A stretch of 64,000 bases of DNA from Tricholomella constricta. Its lineage: Eukaryota > Basidiomycota > Agaricomycetes > Agaricales > Lyophyllaceae. The notes under the pieces were generated by a model. That model saw only the letters and a list, made by a program, of their open reading frames with translations, was not told the DNA's origin and made no database searches. This document shows, one piece after another, positions 10,872 to 22,889 of this stretch. The stretch is taken from assembly GCA_013368375.1 (NCBI GenBank), contig JAACJP010000013.1, positions 62,001 through 126,000 on the forward strand, given 5' to 3'. The first letter of the stretch is position 1; each line of letters opens with the position of its first letter. Both the position numbers and the translations under genes were made by a program.

Positions 10872-13800
10872 TCATCCAACATAGCGTATCTTGATGGCAC
10901 TAGTGCGGTTGCGCGCTTCCAAGGCTGATTCTGCCTTCAGCAAGAAAGATGACAACAGACAGAGTTGTTTCGACGCACCTCTCAGTTCTTCCGCTTCTTC
11001 TCGTTGCTCGTAATCAAGAACAAGGCGTTTCAGGTGCTGTTGCTCGACCTTATCTTGCAGTTGAGCGGAGCGTGTGTGAACAGCCAGAGCCGATTCAGCG
11101 GGAACAGCCAATTGGCGAGTCTGGAGCCCAATAAGATAGTGCCCAGAAAAAGAGCGAAAGGCATACATGTTGTTTGTTTCCGCGCTTCGTGATCACAGTA
11201 AAGGCCATGACATCACGTCCGTTAAGTTCAGATGCATCTCCATCTTCCTCGCCTTCATCCGCCTTCTTCTTACGAATGTTGGGAGGAATAACGGCCGAGT
11301 CCCAAAGTGCCAGTGCGGTCCTTTTGTCAACTTTCCTGGATTCTGCCGAATTATCTGTCACCATCTTCGCGAGCTCTCTGGCAAATTCAGCGTCGGCTTC
11401 TTCGGAAGGCCCTAAACTATCTTGGAGGCTGTTACTAGTAGAAAGGACAACTTCTTGGTCTGGTGAGGGTGCGCGTTCGCTTCTCTGGAATCTCATGAGC
11501 AAGTTATACCACGACGCAGGGAATGGATCACTCACCTGCGAGTCCTGGTCACCCGTATCCTCTTCCTCCTCTTCATCACCCTCCTGGCCATTAGGTCTGT
11601 CGCCTTCATCCCCGCTGTCATCCCCGCTGTCCTCTCCAGGGACTGCTGGAGTGCGATGAATGTATGAGCTAAAATCAATCAACACTCTTGCGTACCTGCG
11701 TTCTGGTATGCTGAGCTGAACATCTCGTCGAGGGCAATAGCTGCCTCCTCAATCGTTTTAGCCATCTGAAGTTTGGGTCGTACGGCCTCAATCGCGATGT
11801 TAGTACATGCATCTGTATCGACGAATTTTATAATCATCGCTTACCTCGAGCGAGTCTGACACCATAAAGTCGACGTCCATGGGCATAGGATCTTTGCAAT
11901 GAATATAGTACTGGTCGAAATGCATCAGATCTATAAGTCCTGAGCGCGGGAGAACGAAATTACTTGGAAAAAAACGAGAAAGTTGTCGAGTTTCTTCTTC
12001 TGGGTTCCGCGATCGAAGCACATTCCACACGTATCGAGAAGTACACAGATAAGCCGAATGCGGAAGAAATCATCTGGCATATCCAGAGGAACGGTCTGCT
12101 TGGGCAGAGGCCGCCCGTCCACTAGAAGATCCTCTGTTATCCAGGGAAAGGGCTGCATCGCGAAAACTCACGATGACCAAATGTTACGAGAGACCACAAG
12201 GTATCGAAAACGATACCAGAGCTCAATAGTCGATAAATGTACAGCTCCCCCAAATACTTCATGATAGCAAGGCGTCTTTGATTGGTGCTGTAGACGTTCT
12301 GCTCCAGACCCCTTCGGACGTCCTCCAGAACCTGATCCACGACAGAAATTGCAAATGCAGGGCGGTATCGCTGCAGGTCGTTCGTCAGCATCGCCATGAG
12401 ACTGATATTGCCGTATGTGATCTTCCAGGGTTTTGTGAAAACTTTATGGAGCGTAGTACGGACTTCCTCGCTGTCCCAGTCAAGTTTGCGGATCAGCTTG
12501 AGTACCTTGTCGATAGTCTTCTTCGCGAGGACGTCATAGACTAGATGACGTATGAAGAGCTCTATGAGAGTACGATGTTTCTCCTGCCTTGGGGCGCGCT
12601 CCGGAGGGTTGCACTACATAGTATTGTTAGTTGTCGTGGATGAGGCGCGAAGATAGAGATCGACCTGGTAGTATGCATTCTCCAGGAGAAGTAACTGCCG
12701 TTGATCAAAATGTTGCATACTTTGCTTCCGTCGCATGAGCTCCAACTACAGGCGAAGATGAATAATCAAGCCTGAATGCTTTTTAAGAAAACACACCATT
12801 GTGCCAAATCTCTCGGATGTTTCTTCGCTCCTGAGAAGGAACCTTCCACACCCTTCCAAAAGCAATGCGATGTTCTCGACATTGGTGCCAGAGAAATCAT
12901 CCAGACAGACTTTGAAAATGTGAAGGACGAGGTGGGAGGGCACAATGCGGAACTTTGTCAAGTTGGACAAGTATGTGATGTTCTTCGCAAGACTTTCATT
13001 AGATGTTGTCCACCTCGGACATATGTCAGAATCACCTTGAGCCTGACTTCTGCGAGCTCTTTGACCACGTTCTTCTTTCGTTGAAGATAACGGAATTCTT
13101 CATCAAGCTGTGAAATACGTAAGATACCTGACAATGAAAAAACAATGGAAAGACATACGATGGCAACAAGGTCGGTTCCAACATCCGGCATATATTTTGC
13201 CAAGGTTGCAACCAGTCTTGAATAGTGCGGCAAAAGGTCTGTACGAGCCTTGGGAACCTGAGCTAGGAACTTCACAGTGGACATTAAACAACGTCCTCAT
13301 TTAGGTAACGATGAAGGTACCTTGACCAGCCTCTTCCTCGCTGCTTTGGAGTTCAGGAACGCGAAGTCAATTGCAGCTTGATCCATCAATGCGCGATTCG
13401 TAGCATCCGGCAATCGAAGAAGGAGAGCAGTCAAAAGTTGTGAGGGTCCTTGTGGCGCCAGTTGTGGCGAGAGGGGAGGGGTAGATGCCTTTGGTGTGCC
13501 CGGTGTTGGGGTACGTACGCTAAAGACGGTCAAGCGGATACGTCTATGTGATAGTAAAAGACTTACTCTTCCTCCTCCTGGATACCGGCAGTGAAGGCAC
13601 CATTTGAAGTCGGCTGTGTTGTGCCCTGTTCCAGTTTTTGTAATTCTTCCTCAAGCTTTCTGACCTCTTCCTTCTCTTTATCAATACGTTCCTGCTCCGT
13701 CTCCTTGCTTTCTTCTATTTCGCCATCTGCCTCGTCAATGCCCAGGACGCTGCTGGGAACGAAATCCTTCAGATCTTGTACGTCCTCGAAGAATCTCCTT

Positions 13801-15200
13801 TCTTCTTCGTCTTCCCATTTACCTCCAGTGGTCACAATTTCGTCGGCATCGTCAAGCTGATTAGGATTATTGGAACCAATCAGAATGGAGTCTGATTTCT
13901 GAGATATGGTTGGAAGAGATGGCAAGGGCAGGTAGAGTTGCTCAGAAAGACTACAAGCTTGAATGAGTGACGACAGCCAATACGGTCGCGATTGAAACTC
14001 ACGACTGGCAACTCGCGAGTAGTTTCTCATAACTTTTAGTCATTTTCTCATAGGCTTGTTGGCGATCTTCAAAAATTTCACCAGATCGAATGTAGGCTTC
14101 ATGGTTTCGTTTGTCTTGTTCTTGCAGACGCTTGAGATGATGATTCAGCATCGAAAGATTCGTACGTGACGCGGAGGGAACAAACTTTGTGCTCAATGAC
14201 CAATTTCTTGCACACATTTTCATAGTAGCCCTCACACATGCGTTTAAAGCGATCGCGAATGTCTTGTTCAACCAATTCATCGACCTCATGGGTCAACGAT
14301 GGGAACCCCCCATCAGCTTGGACATTCGCCACGGCAGCATCGGAACCTGACGAAATCTGCTTGGAGAATGCGGGAGGGTTTATCCCAAGGTACGGCCGGG
14401 AGTAGGATTTGAGAAAGGTGGTCAGCAGAGGGAGGGACGAAAGGCTAGGGTCATTAGAGAGCTGAAATGCGGGGTTCAATGTCGTTCAACGAAGCTGGCT
14501 GGTAGATGTTACTTACAAGTTCTTTCAGGGCCTTCATTATCCATTCTCCGCCACTCCTGCCTGGGCCATCCTTTATTATACCTACCAAGGCCAACTCTGA
14601 ACAAACACGGAGGACTGGACGCTGTCGGGTGACACGCGATGTATCCTCTTTCTCGCGCTGCTCAGGCGCCAAAGCGTTAAGTGCAGCACGGTTCGGGGCG
14701 CTTATAGCCGACGACATCACTGACAGCAGACCCGGGGTGAAAGCCGCTGGAAATCGCTGGTGCAAAGCCGAGATGACCTGGCAAATGTGTACGGGATCAG
14801 AATCATAGAGGCACTGCTGATATTAAAAACGCACCTCAATGGCGGCCCACACATCTCGTTCAGTCTTGCAGCGCGAAATGCCTTCCACAACAGCACCCGC
14901 GATTTCGTCGATATATTTCTCCAAGGAAAGCGAGTCTATGTCTTTAAGGATCTGGTCGCGACCATCGGCAGCCAGAGACTGGCGAATACGTTTGATAAGA
15001 GCAGTGTGACGTTTAAGAGATGAGTCCTTGGACGAGTCTGGTGAGATGGTTAGGCGCATACTGCAGAGTGATGTGTCTGCAAACGACACACCTTGCACAC
15101 TGGGCTTCAAATTTGCCTGCCTTAGTTTTGCGCGTTTCGCAAAGCGAGCCTTCTCGTCGTCCGACTTGGCGGTCAACGGGGCTCCGTTAGTGGAATCCAT
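10872..15200 (-). CDS. UPF2: Nonsense-mediated mRNA decay factor UPF2 (NMD2)
   Basis: A long multi-exon gene starting MDSTNGAPLTAKSDDEKARF at 15200. The first MIF4G block includes LKRHTALIKRIRQSL and SELALVGIIKDGPGRSG. A charged linker (ETEQERIDKEKEEVRKLEEE) leads to the second MIF4G block (ALMDQAAIDFAFLNSKAAR, RFRIVPSHL-type helices). The third block includes YGNISLMAMLTND and YLGELYIYRLL. An acidic stretch (GEDSGDDSGDEGDRP) then precedes the UPF1-binding region with FTVITKRGNKQQTRQLAVP. The order of three MIF4G domains, acidic linker and UPF1-binding tail is diagnostic. It acts in the cytoplasm to bridge UPF1 and UPF3. The last exon, joined across an intron at about 10936-10983, gives ESALEARNRTSAIKIRYVG. 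Confidence 0.93.
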
Positions 15201-15319
15201 CGGGGTTGGGAGTATGCAGTGAAGTAGGGGCCTTACGTAATGACGAGACGCGACTTGACGCTTGGGTTAATCGGGACTTGACCCGAGCTTGACATTTCCT
15301 TCCCTCCGCCTCGAGGGGG
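15201..15319. promoter_or_regulatory. Compact divergent promoter, UPF2 / ATRIP-like
   Basis: Only 119 bp separate the two opposed start codons, so both core promoters and 5' leaders must share or overlap this stretch. No TATA box is evident. The left half contains inverted-looking direct words (gacttgac, gggacttgac) that may be regulatory; this is inference from spacing. Confidence 0.5.
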
Positions 15320-18300
15320 ATGTCCGACTACGATGACTACTTTACTGACGATATATTCTTTGATGACCAGACCTTGGCCATATTGGACCATGAGGAGCAG
15401 AAGTATCTGACTCAAGCCGTCAAGGCACCCCCGCCACCCCCCACCAAGCGTCAGAAGACGGAGAACGGATGGACAGCTGGTGTTGGGACCTTCAAGGCTC
15501 CGGTGACTGTATCTGATCACCTTCCAGAAATATGTCTTAGCCTAGATGGCTTTTATGGCGTTCAGCGCAACGCCAGTCAGCTCCCAACCCCTGCTATCCC
15601 TCCCCACGGCCCATCTACGAAGAACAACTCTTATGCAGGGACGTACACCAACCAGCCACTAGCCCCAGCCTCTCGGCCTCCTCCGACTGCTGTTCAACGC
15701 GTGCCTCTACCACTGAAATCTCGCACCGCCTCCGCATCGAGTTTTCAGCATCAATCACATAGTCGACCTCCCTCCGGTTCACAAAGTCGACCACTTGGTT
15801 TTCAGCGGCCAAACTCACGCGGTAATACCTCTCAGGCAGTTCCAAATTCGCGTAACGTCTCGATCCCTCCACCTCGATCGCCTTCGCCTTCTATCCATGT
15901 ACCTAATCATGTCAATCAATCGCATGAACTTGAAAAGCAGCTACGAGAGTTGCAACAGAGGCTGGAACAGGTTAGAATTACCACAATGCTACCTAAAAGA
16001 GACTTAATCTGGTCTATTAGGTGAGCGAAGAGAACAAGAAGATTCAGGTAGCCTTGAAAGAAGCTTTGCATGTGAGGATGGCTAAGGAAGGGGAGGTAAC
16101 TGTTCTGCGTAAAAATGCGGAAAAGGTGCAATTCTTCCGTCCGGATGTATATCTTCACTGGCATTAATGAAATCACAGGTTTCTCAAGAGCATGCGGCTC
16201 AACTTGCTAAATTAAAACTGGCACGGGAGGAGGCTGAGGCGAAGCAAACCCGAATGCAGAAGGAAATGCGGGAACAGGTGGAAAGGTTGAAAACACAGTT
16301 CACATTCAAAGTAAGCCGCATTGACATAAATTGCGTGCTTGGTTTTCTTACAAGTATATAGCAACATGAACAGGAAAGCGCGCGTAAACCTCCGCCATCC
16401 GCGCGCCCGGGGAAGATCTACAAGGAGCCACATTCACGAAACATGTCTACTCCGTCGCAACCTAGGTGGTCTGTTCATCAGGACGCCGCGTCTGGTTCCC
16501 GAGACAACATCGAAGAGACGCAAACCTCCCGCCCATCCGTTGGAAATATCAGAGAAGTTTGCACATCACCTCAGGCCAAGAGAACAAGCATGCTGCCCGG
16601 TTTTCAAAACACGTTTAACGACAGCACTCCGCTCCGTCCGTCTCGGATGCGTCATGAGAAAGGAATGCAAGTTGCATCTGCAAACACTCTTGCGTACGAA
16701 CCACCCCTTCAACATCGATATACAGATCCATTCTCTCCAGCTATTCAACAGCGACGTTCGCCAAGTGCAGACGATGATGTCAGGATGGAAGGGTCCATGG
16801 GCGAGACAAATTCAGAAGCGGTTCCAGATGCAGATGGTGATATTGAGATGCCGCTTGGGACGGCGGATGATGACGGAGGTGTTGTTGAAGAGAATACTGA
16901 CATGAGCGAAGATGTCTATTCCATTGAAGCGCCTAATTGGAAGGAAGAGGTGATTTCCATTCATATACTCCTGGATCTCCATTGACGATTTGCCATAGTT
17001 GAACCGGATTGTTTTAATGCACTGCCTCCCGACATGCACTACTCTGACTTTGCAGATGCTTTTGGGAGCCTCGGTCACCCCGGAATTAGGTGAAGGCCTC
17101 TCGGAGACCTATCTCGCCTCGTGCACGTCCACGCTCAAAGTCATAGCCAATGCATCAAAACACGACGATTGGCGATACTCAATCGAGTGCCTTTCTCGAT
17201 CTCTCATATCCATGATTCCGGCTCTGAGAACCGCCAATTCTGTGAGTCGAATTTCTTTCACCAGCAATACTGGCTGAAGATGATCAGTTTCTACCATTGG
17301 CCGCTCTCCTGAACCTGCTGGCTGTTTTGATCTACTCCTTGCCTAATTTCAGGTCATTTATATTATCAGAGCCATTCGATACGCAAACCTCCGACTCGCG
17401 CATCCTCGTTTTTCTATGTGGGATCATTCTGGATCTGCGTGAGATCGAAAAGCATCCATCACATGAAGTTCTTGCGACGGAAGTTGTTACTCTTCTGGAG
17501 TCCATCTCACTCATGGTCGAGGCCGAATTCGTGGATAAGTATGCTCTCGTTGTCTAATATTTGAGAATTCCACTCACGCCTTTTAGGCTTGCATACCTAT
17601 CTAGAAACCGGCATATTCTAATGAATTTATTCCGGGCTAACCAACCGTCATGGCTCCTTGCGCGTAGTGCGCGGCTTCTCGTCGTTCTTGCTTCTCGTAC
17701 GTCTTTCCGATGTCTCGTTAGGCTTTGAATTCTTACATCCCCTTTAGATCGCAAATTGTGTAGGTTTCTTCTCTCAATGCCAGATCCGGACCTGCCAGCA
17801 GAGGAGGGGGTAGCTGAATCCCAGAAGAATCACATTGTCGAACGACTATGTCTTTATCTTATGGATGCTGGTCGAAAGGATGCCGAGGTGAGAACAAAGT
17901 CTGTTTGGTTCAATAAATGGCCCTGATGTGAAGCCTTCCATAGTACAAAGACGCGAAAACGTCAATACTCACTCTTTTCACATTGTTGTCGACCTCTCAT
18001 TCGGAGATCCATGCACATATGGTAGCCTCAACCACCGTAATACCTTCATTGGTGCTCTTTCTTACTCAGCTCACCACGGCTTTCTGGGAAGACGATGAAG
18101 ACTTGCTAACCGCCCCTTCCGAAGAAATATCACTGTATGCGTAATTTGGCTCACTGACGCCCTTCAGTTTATCTTACTTTTTCGCAGAGCAATACGCACT
18201 TTGAACCAGACCCTGTTTTTGCTGCACCATCTCGTCTTCACCACAGTCCCAGTTCTGAACTTGCGACAGAAACTCCATTCTCCATACCATCGCCTTTTCC

Positions 18301-18599
18301 ATGGGCTGCTACACATGTTCATCGTGACTTTCGGAAGGTTATCGTACGGGGAAGCGCCAGAATGGATTGATCGTCAAGGGCGCATTGACCTCGTATCATC
18401 AACAGGTACGTCCTCTTTTCCGTCGGTCCCATAAGACGCTCACCGCCTACGAATAGACATGGCTAGAGACATCTTGGATCACGTTGTTGATGGCCCAGAG
18501 GCCGACCGCACCTGGCAGGCCTATCAGTTAGAGGGCGAGAGAAGCAGCGATACGGACGAGGAAGAGATGGAGGAGAAGTTGTTGGGTGATCGCATATAG
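15320..18599 (+). CDS. LCD1: ATRIP / Rad26 / Lcd1-like DNA damage checkpoint protein
   Basis: A multi-exon plus-strand gene starting MSDYDDYFTDDIFFDDQTL, the acidic-aromatic head typical of ATRIP homologues, where it contacts RPA. A Pro/Ser-rich region follows. Next comes a coiled coil (SEENKKIQVALKEALHVRMA, AKLKLAREEAEAKQTRMQKE, EQVERLKTQFTF), then a second Ser/Asp-rich linker. The helical C-terminal half (YLASCTSTLKVIANASKHDD, LEIEKHPSHEVLATE-type helices) ends EEEMEEKLLGDRI at 18599. The expected role is as obligate partner of the ATR/Mec1/Rad3 kinase at RPA-coated ssDNA. Overall architecture supports the call; sequence identity in this family is low. Several introns are short and the last exon starts near 18456. 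Confidence 0.75.
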
Positions 18600-18700
18600 C
18601 GCTGCTGAAATTTATACTACACTCTCTGTGATTATCCTGATTTATGACACTAAACTTGCCACGACACTGAGCCTTCCAAGACTTTTATTTCTCGACGTTT

Positions 18701-20312
18701 TTAAACATCTTCTCGACAGAAGACTGGTGATGCGTCAGCGACATTAAAAAGGCCAACCGGATGCGGGTAAAATTTCACCTGGCCACATGCATCCTTGAGC
18801 CACTGAAGTTTTTTCTTTCCGTCTTTGTATTTTTTGAGCCCAAGGGTCGCCATAGTCCTGGCTACGAAGTCACAAACCTCTCCTCGAAATCTAACGCTCA
18901 AGCGATCATTTGACGCCTATATCGAGACTTTTAGTCAACGATAGAAAACTCGCAAGTTCTGACCTGTCTTACTTCGGAGATGAAAGGCGGCCTGTTTGCC
19001 AATACAGCAGTTGTTCCAACGTCAAAAAATTCACCGAAGCTATCCAACCAGAACTGCCAGAGACATGCTCTCCAGTCAGACGTTCGTGTTTTTCGCAGGA
19101 AACATCGCTCTGTGCACCAGACTGGATGATTCCGCTGAATGATAATTGGTGGCAGTGAGGGTAAGGTAGAAAATGTCGACCAATTTTGGGCGGTTGAGGT
19201 AACGATCAGTGGAACTGGCCTAGAGTAGAGCCTTTGAGACCTTATGATCTTGTGAGATATTCCAGGTGGTTCAGATAAGTTTGCAGGAACAAGCATCACA
19301 GCTGACGTCAGCGCGAAGAATCTCGCGAGATTGAGGTATGCGTTGGATGAAACTTGGTCCTGGTTGTCGACATGCAGCAGGTGAACAGAAAGTCCAGGTA
19401 AAGAGGATGTTTTCAGATCGCTCAGCCGACGCAAGAGAGCAGCCTGAGAGCCCGAATTAGACTTCGTCGTAGTCGTCATCAACAGTGAAATTGGCCCTTA
19501 TCTAAGAGTCAGCCGAGGGCGATGAGGAAAAAAGAATCATGTACCCTGCCACTCTGAAGCCCATGAGCGCAGCACATCGAAATTTTGCAGCTCCGGGGCC
19601 CACAGACAGGCAACTACGGACGTGTCATCTATTCCCTCGTCAGAACGGATGATGAAAGGATCGAGATTCGAGGAAGAATGGTGTAAAGAGAATAATCTTG
19701 ATAGTCGTTGACTATTTGAAATATCGTCAAAAGCTGATGAAGCCGTGATCACGTCTGTATTAAGTTGCACGAATGAGTGTATTTCTAGCCTTTGAGTTGT
19801 TGGGCATTACTGCTAGGATCTCCGATGTGTCCGAGTGGCGCATGTGCATAGAGGTCCACAGTAAAAACAATGAAACTCATAAAGCAGTACACCAGGAGTA
19901 TCCATTTCAAACATAGCTTCGACCAGGGGCGCGCATGAAGATGACGATTCGGGGCAGGTAGTAACGGACCAGGGAAAAGAGCGTGCCTCAACACGGAAGC
20001 AATGTCGAAAAAAGATTGGTCCTGAGACGGGGAAAGGGGTAAGTGTGCATCATCCTTAGCAGGATAGAGATGAGGAGCGGGTGCTCGGAGACGTTGGAAA
20101 GAATTTGTCGTCGACAAGCGAAAATTTCCTGCGGTAGACTCTGAACTGTCCAGCAAGTCCATGATTTGGCGTGAACGAGCTGAGGCTAAACGCGGTCCGT
20201 CGCCGACCGTCCGCTTGATCATGTGACCAGTATCCGAGGCACGACGTCCAAAACGGGAAGGCAACAACTTTGCATCTCTCACACGACTATTGGCCACAGT
20301 GTGGCACGACAA
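18701..20312 (-). CDS. LARGE-like (GT49-type) type II membrane protein
   Basis: Minus-strand gene of about six exons, convergent with the checkpoint gene (102 bp between stops). The first exon encodes a basic Ser-rich cytoplasmic part and one transmembrane segment (WILLVYCFMSFIVFTVDLYA), consistent with a Golgi type II protein. Later exons give VACLWAPELQNFDVLRSW, then GPISLL and a segment LSVHLLHVDNQDQVSSNAYL followed by NLARFFALTSAVMLV. The C-terminal part includes WCTERCFLRKTRTSDWRACL and FWLDSFGEFFDVG. This matches the layout of LARGE-type xylosyl/glucuronyl transferases (GT49), including the N-L-A-R block. Where GT49 enzymes carry the DxD metal motif, this protein reads MLVPANLSEPP. The start could be the ATG at 20312 or an internal one near 20222. 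The protein ends CREDV. Confidence 0.6.
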
Positions 20313-20758
20313 GTTCTGGATAAAAGTATACCCTCCGATCAGTAGATGACCAGTCAGCTGCTCATCCCGCTTCAGAAACCATGCTCGACATGGTCATGGA
20401 CACTATCTTGCCCCGAAGTTTCTTCCTTGTCGCTGGTTGGAGGAACAAGAGACCACATGTGCACTCGCACGCAGTCGCGCATTCCGATATTCCTCCACCC
20501 TCGTGACCTGTCGGACTGCGCAAATCCTATAATATTTATCTCAATGCATGACACCTCCTGACGTCCGTACAGTATGGCTGCCTCAAGAAAATCTTGTCGT
20601 CGTTCTACTGAGCGCTATGCGTTCCTGCGATGGGAGTCCGTTGTCTGGCATATGAAAAACCATCCTCGTAGCTAACTCATATAAAAGGACAATTTACTTG
20701 ACGCTGTCCGGGCAAGGAACTGATCCTCAGCGTATTTTGACGAGGCCGATCTACCGGG
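20313..20758. other. Divergent intergenic region, GT49-like / lipase
   Basis: 446 bp between two divergent starts. A short AT-rich stretch (cctataatatttatctc near 20526) lies about 230 bp before the lipase ATG. A second AT-rich piece (ctcatataaaagg near 20677) lies about 80 bp upstream and is a plausible TATA element. No coding content recognised. Confidence 0.45.
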
Positions 20759-22110
20759 ATGTTTGCGTTTTCTGCTTTGGCTCTTCTCTTCAGCTTCGGC
20801 GGCGCGGCTGCAGCACCGAGCATCCTGAAGAGCCGTGCTGTCACTGCCCCATCAGCTGCAGAGCTCTCTGGGTTCGCTCCGTTTACCCAGTTCGCTCGTG
20901 CCGCGTACTGCTCGACCTCAAAGCTGACAGGTTGGAACTGTGGTGGTAAGCGTGGACTCTGACTCGACAAAACAAGGGAAACTCACAACTCCGTCACGTA
21001 GAGGCCTGCAGGGCGCTTCCTGGTTTTCAGCCAACGCTGGTTGGAGGTGATGGTAATTTTATCCAGATTTGTATGTTTTTCTTTCATAACATCACCCATG
21101 TCTGTTTGAGAAATCTTTTTCCAAGACTTCGTAGGCTACTGGCCAACTCAGAACAGCGTCGTAGTTGCTCATCAAGGAACGGATCCAACGAAATTGTACG
21201 CCGTCGCTCATAAAGTGTTGTCTACAAATGGACCCTTTTTTCAGCGTATCCCTCCTGACGGATGCCAACATTTTACAAGATCCTCTGGACACCAGACTTT
21301 TCCCTGGAGTTTCTTCGAGCGTCCTGGTGCATGATGGATTCCGCAACGCGCATGCTCTCACTGCCCCGAAAATCCTCGCCGAGGTGAAGAACTTGATGGC
21401 CTCGAAGGGCACACAGAGTGTGACTGTCGTGAGTATCTGAGTTTCACGATCAGAGTATTATTTCAGGACATTTCATCAAACATCATGGACAGGTGGGACA
21501 TTCTCTGGGCGGCGCTCTGGCAGAACTTGATGCGCTGTATTTCTCGCTTAACCTCCCAGCGGGCACTTCTATCAAGGTCAGGACTTATGGAACACCCCGG
21601 GTGGGGAACGCGGCTTTCGCGAACCTTCTTGACTTCAAGGTATGACAAACGCGCATCAAGGTCTCCTAGCCTGCTGACTGGCAAAAACAAGGTTTCGGAT
21701 ATAAAACGCATCAACAATAAAAAAGGTTTTTCATAACAATCGACGTGTCATTGCCGCTGAAATTAACGTTACGCTAGACCTCATCCCTATCATTCCTGGT
21801 AGATTCTTGAACTTCGCGCATGGTCAAGGCGAGGTCCACATTCTCGGCCCCGGTAACGCCGTAGCGTGCTCAGGTCAGTCACTTCGTTGTGGTGCGAGTT
21901 ACCGTCCCTCAACTTCTATGTTCCTTCGTAGGACAAGATAACGCCGTCGATGCACAGTGCCAGATTAAAACTGTTCCTACCATATTTGATGGAAACATCT
22001 TTGACCATGTGAGTCTCCTGTGCTTTAATCGAAAACAATCTGGTGATGTACGTACCCTGTAGCTCGGGCCCTACGAAGGAATCAGCATTGGCACGATTTT
22101 CTGCGTTTGA
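20759..22110 (+). CDS. Secreted class 3 lipase / feruloyl-esterase-like (Lipase_3)
   Basis: Multi-exon plus-strand gene. The N terminus MFAFSALALLFSFGGAAAAP is a clear signal peptide. The mature part begins with a helix (GFAPFTQFARAAYC) typical of Rhizomucor/Thermomyces-type lipases. An exon gives FVGYWPTQNSVVVAHQGTDP (oxyanion-loop region). The nucleophile elbow is VGHSLGGALAEL, followed by KVRTYGTPRVGNAAFAN. After a 50-nt intron starting near 21726, RINNKK joins to DLIPIIPGRF, which holds the catalytic Asp. The catalytic His is in GQGEVHILGP. The protein ends FDHLGPYEGISIGTIFCV at 22110. Expected role: extracellular ester hydrolysis of lipids or related plant esters. All three catalytic residues are present, so it looks active. 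Confidence 0.9.
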
Positions 22111-22889
22111 GGGCTTATGTCCATTTGCAAAATGTAAAAATTTGTAAAATTACTGATACCCTTGTAACCTGTATATATACTGTCATCAAATGCACTACGG
22201 GATTGCGACACGACGGAGGGCTTTCGAGAAAGCTGAATTTGTTAGTCGGACTAATATAAAGCGACACTGCAGTGACCCTTCGGCGACCTGAGGATGGACC
22301 ACCAATGCAGCCGTTAATCACCCTTGGCCCTCTGTAGGACCCAAGCCACACTAAATCGAGCATGCAGAACCTATTGTCATGTATTGTATCAGCGAATCGA
22401 GGCAGGCTGTCAACTCGGAATATCCGAGTCGACTCTCTTGATGAGCGCCACATTGAGATGACAGACATGAATATTTGGCTACAGCGGTCTATACTATATA
22501 ATCCTTTGAGTCAATCTATCACTATCACTGCCGATCACCATCAACGCACCGTCCTCACAGAAGGATCGCCAACCTCGTGTCAAACACGCGCAGTTCCAAC
22601 ACGCCGAGGTCATAAGTAAACTAAAAGATTTATACACGTGTTGGAGACGCCGATCATGGAGTTGCAGACTCTCTGTAATCTTGAACGTGGTGGGACCCAG
22701 CACGTGTAGAACTCAAAAACGCGGATCCGACCACGTCCGTTGTGCCATCACCTATACAGCCTAGTGGACAGTAATGCCAGAGCAAGGCATCAACTCGCAA
22801 TCGAATGCCCCGATTCTCGAGGTCCCAAAATTGAGGAGTGGAGGGTTCGTAGGCTTCGATTCCTTGCACGTGGGCTTCACTGTTGACCG
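22111..22889. other. Intergenic region before the coiled-coil gene
   Basis: 779 bp. It includes the lipase 3' end and probably the promoter or 5' exon(s) of the next gene. An ATG at 22774 (MPEQGINSQSNAPILE) could belong to an upstream exon of that gene, but I could not find a splice that keeps the frame. No other recognisable feature. Confidence 0.4.

Noticed and set aside
11174..11659. 161-residue plus-strand ORF, very Ser-rich
   Set aside because: It is the antisense shadow of UPF2 exons coding acidic residues; the minus-strand reading has a recognisable protein.
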